From Algoriphagus aestuarii (lineage in GTDB: Bacteria > Bacteroidota > Bacteroidia > Cytophagales > Cyclobacteriaceae), in NCBI GenBank assembly GCA_017051695.1, contig JAFIDK010000007.1, positions 124,001 to 188,000 of the forward strand: 64,000 nt of DNA, read 5' to 3'. Every line of letters starts with the position of its first letter. The first letter of the stretch is position 1. The notes beneath the pieces were generated by a model, which was not told the DNA's origin, searched no databases, and saw nothing but the letters and a program-made list of their open reading frames with translations. Positions 55,354-61,958 of the stretch are shown here, piece after piece. Position numbers and translations under genes: made by a program.

Positions 55354-56457
55354 TTAAATCCTAAAGAAAATCTTCTTCCGATAGAGGAAGTAACAAAGGC
55401 CCCACATCAGAGCCAATGTGAATAAGGCAGTAATTATTCCCAATCCATGCTCTCCAAACCCTAAAGGCTCCAGGAACCCTTTTGTGAATATTCCTACTGT
55501 TCTATTTAACCAACGGTGACCTAATATTTCTGCGAAAAGGTAAATGAAAATGGAATTCATCCCGACGATGATAAAAGGAAAAGCTTTGGATTGATATTTT
55601 TTTACATCAATAAGCCAAAAAGAAAAAGCCAATGCGATTAAAGCCCAACCTCCGGATGCCAAAGCAAATGTGCTAGTGCTGATTCTTTTGATAATTGGGG
55701 TAATGCTTAGTAAATCCAATCCGTATCCTAGGACTAAGCCTGTAATTCCTGCAATTAGAAATAGTTTGATCTTCTCCTGATCTGTTTTTTTAGAAAGAAG
55801 GATGTTTCCACAAATAGCTCCCCAGATTGTATGAGCAGCTGTTGGGATGCAGTTTATCGCTACCCAACCGCCGTTATTGATTTTTCCCATCAATATCATA
55901 TCTATATAATTCCCAAAGTTGGTTCCATGCTCGTAGGGAACTGCGGGATTATAGGCTCGGTAAAGAATCTCTGTCAAAACCAAAAGTCCGATAGAAACTC
56001 CCAGTTGAATTTTCCAGGACTTATTGATTAAAAAGTATGTGACAAGGATGGTAAAAGACAGCTGTGTCAAAACGTTCCAAAGTTCAAAAACCAATTCCCC
56101 ACTATAAATGCAATGAAGGCCTGTTCCAAATAGGAAAAGCAACAGACATCTTTTAAGCATATGTTTCGTTACTTGGGATCTGTCGGCATGATTAGCTAGT
56201 CGCTTATTTAAAGAAAATGGCATGGCAACACCCACGATAAACATGAAGAAGGGTTGGATCAAATCCCAAAACCGGAGACCATTCCAAGGATGGTGGGTGA
56301 ATTGAGTGAAAATTGTGTTAAGCAATCCAGGTTCAGGGTGTGCTTCCAATAGGCTTTCATACAAATAAGCTGCTTCAGCAATCAATAAAAACATGGTGAC
56401 ACCTCTAAAAGTGTCCAAAGAAACAAGTCGGTTAGACTTGGCTATTGGTGGGTTCAT
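55354..56457 (-). CDS. NagX / HGSNAT-like transmembrane acyltransferase (DUF5009)
   Basis: 367 residues, about ten helices. The opening 'RLVSLDTFRGVTMFLLI' and 'WDLIQPFFMFIVGVAMPFSL' are standard for DUF5009/heparan-alpha-glucosaminide N-acetyltransferase relatives ('NagX' in N-acetylglucosamine clusters), and 'LDLLSITPIIKRISTSTFAL' and 'IVGMNSIFIYLFAEILGHRW' for the C-terminal half. It probably moves an acetyl group across the inner membrane onto an amino sugar. No sugar-catabolic genes are next to it here. Confidence 0.88.
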   Translation of the reverse strand: MNPPIAKSNRLVSLDTFRGVTMFLLIAEAAYLYESLLEAHPEPGLLNTIFTQFTHHPWNGLRFWDLIQPFFMFIVGVAMPFSLNKRLANHADRSQVTKHMLKRCLLLFLFGTGLHCIYSGELVFELWNVLTQLSFTILVTYFLINKSWKIQLGVSIGLLVLTEILYRAYNPAVPYEHGTNFGNYIDMILMGKINNGGWVAINCIPTAAHTIWGAICGNILLSKKTDQEKIKLFLIAGITGLVLGYGLDLLSITPIIKRISTSTFALASGGWALIALAFSFWLIDVKKYQSKAFPFIIVGMNSIFIYLFAEILGHRWLNRTVGIFTKGFLEPLGFGEHGLGIITALFTLALMWGLCYFLYRKKIFFRI

Positions 56458-56510
56458 TTGGTTTAAGAATGGGTTTTACCCTAATCTAGCGAATAGGACT
56501 AAGTAGGCAT

Positions 56511-56538
56511 AAAAAAAGGTGCAGAAATTCTGCACCTT
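56511..56538 (-). terminator. Terminator of the 37-residue gene
   Basis: On the minus strand AAGGTGCAGA/TCTGCACCTT, 10 bp with a 3-base loop, followed by seven T. It starts 14 bases after the stop of the small gene. Confidence 0.85.
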
Positions 56539-56552
56539 GTAAATTTGAGATG

Positions 56553-56666
56553 TTAATCTTTCCTCTTGCTTTCCTTTTTTGCAGCTTTCGCGGCTCTCTT
56601 TTCTTTCAGGGTTTTTGTAGGGGCCGATTTATCATTTTTCGGTTTCCCTTCAGGTTGTTTAGCCAT
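56553..56666 (-). CDS. 37-residue basic protein of unknown function
   Basis: ATG at 56666 to TAA at 56553. Thirteen lysines and two arginines out of 37, with an Ala/Lys helix ('TLKEKRAAKAAKKESKRKD') and no hydrophobic segment. Its own terminator stands just after the stop, which argues for a real transcribed gene. Related Lys/Ala-rich mini-proteins turn up in other Cytophagales annotations as hypotheticals. Nucleic-acid binding is the obvious guess from charge, with no further support. Confidence 0.7.
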   Translation of the reverse strand: MAKQPEGKPKNDKSAPTKTLKEKRAAKAAKKESKRKD

Positions 56667-56742
56667 GGTTGGAATGTGGTTTTAGTAGATGCCACAAAGA
56701 CTCTAACGAGGGAAATTAAAAAAGAGACAACTAGTCCAGGAA

Positions 56743-57627
56743 TTATTTTTTTTTGAAAATCCGCTGAAAAGGGGCAAGATTCTGTCCAATAAAATCTTCT
56801 GGATATTTCTCTTCATCCGGCAATCCTACTGGGAGGTTTTCATCATCCGATGGCCAATAATTGGTTTTGAAAAGAAAGTCCCAAAGGCTCAAAGAAATCC
56901 CATAATTAAATCCGTGAGGATGAGTTTCAGGTAGATTTTTAGCATGATGCCATAAATGCATCTGCGGCCCATTGATGATATAACGAAATGGGCCCAAAGG
57001 AATATAAAGATTGGCATGCCCTAATTGCCCTACCACCAAGGTGAAAATATGCACGATAAAGAAATCTGTGATCCCAAAACCGATCATGGCTAAAGGAATA
57101 TATTCCAATGTTCTATACAGGATGTTCTCCATCCAATGATATCGTAATAGTGCTGCAAAGCCCATCTCCCTTGTACTGTGGTGAACCTTATGAAATTCCC
57201 ACATCCATCCTACATGGTGGTACATTCTATGAATGGCCCACTGCATAAAATCCCGGATGATAAAAATAAGGACAAGTTGGATCCAGCCTGGTAGTTGGTC
57301 TACCTTTATTGCCACGGTATTGGTAATGCCAAATAAGCCCAAAAAGTCATTAAAAGCCTCTACGGCAACCATTGACAGGGCATTGTATGCGACCAAAGCG
57401 AAAAGAAAATAATTCCAGAAAAGATAAAAGATGTCCAGCCAGAAATGTTCTCTAATGATGGGTTGGTTTTTTCTCCAAGGAAAGAAAACCTCCAATAGCC
57501 AAATCACCAATGACGCTCCTATAAGCCAATAAAAATAATTGTGCCAAGAAGGGTGAAGAATCTCATTGATCAAATAATTCCAATAGCCATAATAACCGTC
57601 AGAAATTGCTTTGATGTACTTTTCCAT
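56743..57627 (-). CDS. Sterol desaturase / fatty acid hydroxylase family protein
   Basis: 294 residues, four or more helices. The di-iron histidine clusters are H133-x3-H137-H138, H146-x2-H149-H150 and H224-x2-H227-H228, in the order of the FA_hydroxylase superfamily. These membrane enzymes hydroxylate or desaturate lipids such as fatty acids, carotenoids or sterols using oxygen. Substrate unknown; nearby genes give no clue. Confidence 0.9.
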   Translation of the reverse strand: MEKYIKAISDGYYGYWNYLINEILHPSWHNYFYWLIGASLVIWLLEVFFPWRKNQPIIREHFWLDIFYLFWNYFLFALVAYNALSMVAVEAFNDFLGLFGITNTVAIKVDQLPGWIQLVLIFIIRDFMQWAIHRMYHHVGWMWEFHKVHHSTREMGFAALLRYHWMENILYRTLEYIPLAMIGFGITDFFIVHIFTLVVGQLGHANLYIPLGPFRYIINGPQMHLWHHAKNLPETHPHGFNYGISLSLWDFLFKTNYWPSDDENLPVGLPDEEKYPEDFIGQNLAPFQRIFKKK

Positions 57628-57722
57628 GAACCAAAGATGTTTAATTTATCTTTTTGACTTGGTGATTTTCATCACAAATGTTTGAGTGCTCTTTTTAACT
57701 AAGTCTCAGTCCGAGATGGTTC

Positions 57723-57757
57723 AAAAAAAAGCACAGTTTAGTTGCTGTACTTTTTTT
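57723..57757 (-). terminator. Terminator of the dodecin gene
   Basis: AAAAAAAGTACAG and CTGTGCTTTTTTT pair on the minus strand (one U-G) with an 8-base loop. A and T runs on both sides make it usable in both directions. Confidence 0.75.
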
Positions 57758-57786
57758 GTTTTGATCCGAATGGATAGAATCATTAG

Positions 57787-57987
57787 TTAATCCACTCTGA
57801 ACGAAACTTTGCAAACACATCCATAAGAACTCACTTTCCCGTCTTTCACGTGGGCTTTGATATCTTTTACATAAACTGAGTCGATGTTTCTTACTGTTTT
57901 TGAAACTTCATCTACGGCATTTTGTATTGCCTGCTCGATACTTTGATCGGAAGAAGCGATCACTTCCAGAACTTTTACTATTCCCAT
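57787..57987 (-). CDS. Dodecin family flavin-binding protein
   Basis: 66 residues, normal dodecin size. 'VKVLEVIASSDQSIEQAIQNAVDEVSKT' is the strand-helix core and 'VYVKDIKAHVKDGKVSSYGCVCKVSF' the two following strands. Dodecins form hollow dodecamers that store flavins or coenzyme A. The usual flavin-stacking Trp of archaeal dodecin is absent (valine-tyrosine at that region), as in many bacterial ones. Confidence 0.92.
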   Translation of the reverse strand: MGIVKVLEVIASSDQSIEQAIQNAVDEVSKTVRNIDSVYVKDIKAHVKDGKVSSYGCVCKVSFRVD

Positions 57988-58157
57988 GTCTTTTTGGTTT
58001 TATTGAAAATTAAATTGTTTGTTAGAAAATAACCTTTTCTCTGCTGAGCTGAAAGATTAAATCAGTTTATCTTTTCCTTTAGTCAGGAAAATGGAGTAAT
58101 TAATCAGAATTATTACCTGCAATTTTCTAATTTCAAAAAAGCAAAATTCCTTTGTAG

Positions 58158-58508
58158 ATGACCTTGACGTTTTATAGAGATTATTGTTTAGCAAAACCTG
58201 GCGTGACTGAAGACACGCCTTTTGATGAAGATGCTCTTTGCTTTAGAGTTGGCAGAAAAATTTTCTCAATCACCTCCATTTCCATTTTTGGCTATATCAA
58301 TCTTAAATGTGATCCTGAAAAAGCGGTAGAGCTAAGGGAGAAATTTGAGGGAATCACTCCCGGGTACCATATGAATAAAAAACAGTGGAATTCAGTCAGT
58401 ACCACTGGTAATGTCCCGGATTCACTGATTTTGGAATTGGCGGATCATTCCTACGAACTTATATTTGCCAGCTTGCCAAAAAAAATCCAATCAGAAATAC
58501 GCCCATGA
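58158..58508 (+). CDS. MmcQ/YjbR family protein
   Basis: 116 residues. 'YCLAKPGVTEDTPFDEDALCFRVGRKIFSI' and 'ITPGYHMNKKQWNSVS' are the marks of the YjbR/MmcQ (CyaY-like double-wing) family, proposed to bind DNA but without a proven role. The stop overlaps the start of the ABC ATPase by 4 bases (ATGA). Confidence 0.9.
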   Translation: MTLTFYRDYCLAKPGVTEDTPFDEDALCFRVGRKIFSITSISIFGYINLKCDPEKAVELREKFEGITPGYHMNKKQWNSVSTTGNVPDSLILELADHSYELIFASLPKKIQSEIRP

Positions 58509-59458
58509 GTTATTTTTCAGTCCGGAATGTTTCCAAATCCTATGACCATCGCCTGGCACTTTCTGATTTTTCATTGGAATTGACCCAAGGGAAATTTCTT
58601 TCTATCGTGGGAGCAAGCGGCTCCGGAAAAAGCACCTTACTTCGGATTATGGCTGGTTTGGAAGTGCAGGATAAGGGCCAGGTATTTCTAAATGGTGAAG
58701 AGGTTTTAAACCCAAAGCACAAGTTGGTTTCCGGCTATGATGAAATCAAACTGATCCATCAGGATTTTCATTTATTTCCAAATTCCACGGTGGAGGAAAA
58801 CATTGCCCGACCGCTCTTACAATTTGATAAAGAGTATGCAAAATATCGGGTAGAGAACCTGTTGAAATTACTGGACTTAAAAACCTTTAAAGACCGATAT
58901 CCGAGACAGCTGTCTGGAGGTCAGCAACAAAAAGTAGCGATAGCCAAAGCACTCAGTGTAGAACCTGAGTTGCTGCTGCTAGATGAGCCGTTTAGTTCGC
59001 TTGATACCATTCAGACCCATCAGTTGATTTATGAACTGAAAAATTTATTTCTCGAACTCGGAACTACAGTGATTTTTGTGACACATGATTTGGACGATGC
59101 ACTGAGACTGACAGACAATCTATTGATTTTACAAAAGGGCAAAACCGTTCAAACCGGTACCTCTCAGGCTTTGTGCGAAAATCCAAAATCCAGCTATATC
59201 GCCAGACTGTTTAGCCCCATCAATCTAATTCCAGATCGTTTTAATTCTTATATCCGTCCGAGCAATGTGAAATTGAGAAGCAAGGGTCCACTTCTCGGAC
59301 ATGTCGTTGATTCCAGGTATTTGGTGCATTTTAACAGCCTTCAGGTCAAATTAAAAAATGGAGGTGATATCTGGGAAGTAGATGATCCCCTTCGGAAATT
59401 TAAAATAGGAGATCGGGTTTATTTAAACTGGGATGAGGAGAAAGTAATGCGCCTTTGA
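58505..59458 (+). CDS. ABC transporter ATP-binding protein without adjacent permease
   Basis: 317 residues. Walker A GASGSGKST (36-44), Q-loop 'LIHQDFHLF', signature LSGGQQQK (near 138-145), Walker B 'LLLLDEP', switch His 'VTHDLDD'. The C-terminal about 80 residues look like a TOBE-type extension, as in PotA/FbpC importers ('IRPSNVKLRSKG', 'VYLNWDEEKVMRL'). No permease or binding-protein gene is near; upstream is a YjbR-like gene, downstream an APP1-like phosphatase. Confidence 0.9.
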   Translation: MSYFSVRNVSKSYDHRLALSDFSLELTQGKFLSIVGASGSGKSTLLRIMAGLEVQDKGQVFLNGEEVLNPKHKLVSGYDEIKLIHQDFHLFPNSTVEENIARPLLQFDKEYAKYRVENLLKLLDLKTFKDRYPRQLSGGQQQKVAIAKALSVEPELLLLDEPFSSLDTIQTHQLIYELKNLFLELGTTVIFVTHDLDDALRLTDNLLILQKGKTVQTGTSQALCENPKSSYIARLFSPINLIPDRFNSYIRPSNVKLRSKGPLLGHVVDSRYLVHFNSLQVKLKNGGDIWEVDDPLRKFKIGDRVYLNWDEEKVMRL

Positions 59459-59477
59459 AAAGGAGAGAATTTGATTC

Positions 59478-60611
59478 ATGTCCGAGAAAAGAAATATTTT
59501 TTTAAGCGTCTTATACGAAATCAAACTCGGTTTCAACCAAGTGATCTTGTGGTTAGCTATCAAATTAGGATTGGTAAAATCAATTCTGATTATTCCTTTT
59601 GAAGGCTTCGGTAATGACAAGGAGATTTTGCTGGTGGGTCGCGTCATTCGAGATAATAGGATAGGGACATCTACACCGAATGACAGCATTTGGAAAAACA
59701 TAGGAAGAATGCAGAGGCGGTTTATGAGCACCGTGATTCCAAACGTGCAGGTCAAAGCTGTTTTTCAGGGGAATGAATACTTTGCAAAAACAGATGAAGA
59801 AGGATATTTTGAGTTTAAAATCCATCCTAAAAAACCAATCCACTTAGGTAATCGATGGCAGAAAATTGATTTGACCTTGATGGATCAAGTGATAAAAAAT
59901 CAGGGAGAGGTAAATGCTCTAGGGGATGTGTTTTTGCCTGTCGGTACAATTGAATACGGTATTATCTCGGATGTAGATGATACCATCATTCCAACTGGAG
60001 CCATGCGGTTACTGGAGATGTTGAAAACCACTTTTGCTAAAAACGCATTTACCCGGGTTCCATTCGCTGGGGTTGCAGCATTTTATAAAGCGCTGCAAAA
60101 TGGAACTGATGGTGTAGAAAGCAATCCATTTTTTTACGTGTCCAGTAGTCCTTGGAACCTGTACGATTTTCTCCATGAACTTCTATCCATTCATTATTTG
60201 CCCAAAGGGCCACTGATGCTTCGGGACATTGGTTTGTCTAGAACAGAACTTATTTCCGGGAGTCATTCTGAGCATAAACTAAAGCAGATCCGTCAGATTT
60301 TAAGTACCTATTTGAACTTCCCTTTTATGCTGATCGGAGATAGTGGACAGGATGATCCCAAGATATATTTGCAAGTCGTAAAAGAATTTCCTGGCCGGAT
60401 CATGATGATTTTCATTAGAGATGTCCATCCCTCCAGGCATGCTTTTGTGGAGGAGGTCAAAGTTGAATTGAAGGAGCTGGGAGTGAATATGCTTTTGGTG
60501 AAAAATTCAATAGAAGCTTCCCAATATGCTCTTGAGAGAGGATGGATCCTTCCGGAGGACATGAAGGAAATTATAGAGGGGAAAATCCAAGACGAGAAAG
60601 GAGGAAAATGA
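59478..60611 (+). CDS. APP1-like phosphatidate phosphatase domain protein (DUF2183)
   Basis: 377 residues. After an N-terminal region (about 1-150, with a possible amphipathic segment at 20-40 and an immunoglobulin-like stretch at 85-135) comes the HAD-like APP1 catalytic domain: 'GIISDVDDTIIPTG' with the D-x-D-x-T motif at 165-169, 'FYVSSSPWNLYDFL' and 'MLIGDSGQDDPKIY'. Yeast App1 dephosphorylates phosphatidate; bacterial members are uncharacterised. 19 bases after the ABC ATPase. Confidence 0.9.
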   Translation: MSEKRNIFLSVLYEIKLGFNQVILWLAIKLGLVKSILIIPFEGFGNDKEILLVGRVIRDNRIGTSTPNDSIWKNIGRMQRRFMSTVIPNVQVKAVFQGNEYFAKTDEEGYFEFKIHPKKPIHLGNRWQKIDLTLMDQVIKNQGEVNALGDVFLPVGTIEYGIISDVDDTIIPTGAMRLLEMLKTTFAKNAFTRVPFAGVAAFYKALQNGTDGVESNPFFYVSSSPWNLYDFLHELLSIHYLPKGPLMLRDIGLSRTELISGSHSEHKLKQIRQILSTYLNFPFMLIGDSGQDDPKIYLQVVKEFPGRIMMIFIRDVHPSRHAFVEEVKVELKELGVNMLLVKNSIEASQYALERGWILPEDMKEIIEGKIQDEKGGK

Positions 60612-60651
60612 AACGATTCTTTTCATGAAAATTTGATTCAATTTTAAGGTT

Positions 60652-60687
60652 AAAAAAAAGAGGTAAGAACTTTAACCCTTACCTCTT
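60652..60687 (-). terminator. Terminator of the slyD-methyltransferase-yfhO run
   Basis: On the minus strand AAGAGGTAAG/CTTACCTCTT, 10 bp with a 10-base loop, then a T8 run. It lies 21 bases after the FKBP stop. Confidence 0.85.
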
Positions 60688-60708
60688 CAAATTTTTTTCA
60701 GTTAGTAT

Positions 60709-61233
60709 TTAATCATGCTCCCCATGTTCTCCATGAACGTGCCCATGTTCTAATTCTTCTGGGGTGGCCTCTCTGACTTCGAGGACTTTTCCATCAAAAT
60801 GTAGGTCAAAACCAACTAATGGATGATTGAAATCAAGAAGTAATTCTTCCCCAAGATCCTTTAAAATTTTAGCCTGCATCGGATAGCCATTCTCATCCAT
60901 TAAGGGAAGAAAGTTTCCTTCCTCGAGCATTTCCTCATTAAATCCCTGCTCTCCGGAAAACTGGGATTTAGCAAGATTTATGATAAGTTCATCATCTGCT
61001 TCTCCATAAGCTTCTTCCACGGTCAGTGTAAAAGAAAACTCTTCTCCCTGGGCTTGACCCGCGAGAAGTTCTTCGAATTTTTCCGGGAGTCCACTTTGCC
61101 CAAAAAGAAAATAAAAGGGATCCTTCTCATCTCTTACTTCTACACTGAAAGGGGCTGATTCGATCTCATCCTCTGTCTTACTTACTTTCAATTCATAGGT
61201 GAGGCCTACCACCGAATTATTCTGAATTTTCAT
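60709..61233 (-). CDS. FKBP-type peptidyl-prolyl isomerase, SlyD-like
   Basis: 174 residues. The FKBP part is interrupted by an insert-in-flap domain as in SlyD: 'VVGLTYELKV', 'YLFGQSGLPEKFEELLAGQAQGEEFSFTL' and 'HPLVGFDLHFDGKVLEV'. The tail 'EELEHGHVHGEHGEHD' is His-rich and could bind nickel or other metals, though much shorter than in E. coli SlyD. Cytoplasmic foldase and chaperone. Eight bases after the methyltransferase stop. Confidence 0.9.
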   Translation of the reverse strand: MKIQNNSVVGLTYELKVSKTEDEIESAPFSVEVRDEKDPFYFLFGQSGLPEKFEELLAGQAQGEEFSFTLTVEEAYGEADDELIINLAKSQFSGEQGFNEEMLEEGNFLPLMDENGYPMQAKILKDLGEELLLDFNHPLVGFDLHFDGKVLEVREATPEELEHGHVHGEHGEHD

Positions 61234-61241
61234 ATTTTTAT

Positions 61242-61958
61242 TTATTTAATGCCGTGCCGAAGACGAATGCTGATTCTTTCTTTAAGAATCTGCCATTTGC
61301 TTCTTGGAGTTGATTTACTTAGGGGTTTCTGTGATCTGAAAACGAAATATTGATAATCCTTTTCCTCAAAGAAGACGGAGTAGGTTTCCATTTTATCCAG
61401 ATAAAAGCCACTAGAGGTGATGCTTTTGATCAGATCTCCAGAGTCCAAAGGCTGATCAATTACCTGTAGTTTTTCGGGTTCATTTTCAATCATCCACTGC
61501 AAATAACGAGGTGCAGGGATATGTACAAATATCACAGAATCCTGATGGGAATGCTCCTGGATATTTTGGAACAAGCGATGATGCTGATCCACTGGGATAT
61601 GTTCGAGTACATCAGGGAAAATAAAAAAATCAAAAGCTTGATTGGGCTTATGAAAATCAGACATGTCAGAAATTTCAAATTTCAGATTGGAATGGGATTT
61701 CCAAATCACCTTTGCTTTCTCTATACTTTCTGGACTGATATCCACCGCTAAAACTTCCCCGTTTTTCACCTGTCCTGCCAATAAGCTGCTGACCGTTCCG
61801 ATACCACAGCCTACTTCCAGGATCCTGTGGTGGGGTTGCAGTCCAGCTGCCATTACCTTGTCCAAAATACTCAGGTGCCGGGAGTTAATGCCCGTCTTTT
61901 CCTGTTTATCAGCAAACTGATCGTAGTAGCTGACAATTTTATCTTTAGACTCTTCCAT
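61242..61958 (-). CDS. Class I SAM-dependent methyltransferase
   Basis: 238 residues. Motif I 'ILEVGCGIGTVSSLLAG' near residue 42-58, acidic motif II 'VLAVDIS', and 'PDVLEHIPVDQHHRLFQNI' as motif IV/post. UbiG/Methyltransf_11 type; the acceptor is unknown. Its start overlaps the yfhO stop by 14 bases, so it is translationally coupled to a gene for a glycan-related membrane protein, which hints at an envelope substrate. Confidence 0.88.
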   Translation of the reverse strand: MEESKDKIVSYYDQFADKQEKTGINSRHLSILDKVMAAGLQPHHRILEVGCGIGTVSSLLAGQVKNGEVLAVDISPESIEKAKVIWKSHSNLKFEISDMSDFHKPNQAFDFFIFPDVLEHIPVDQHHRLFQNIQEHSHQDSVIFVHIPAPRYLQWMIENEPEKLQVIDQPLDSGDLIKSITSSGFYLDKMETYSVFFEEKDYQYFVFRSQKPLSKSTPRSKWQILKERISIRLRHGIK

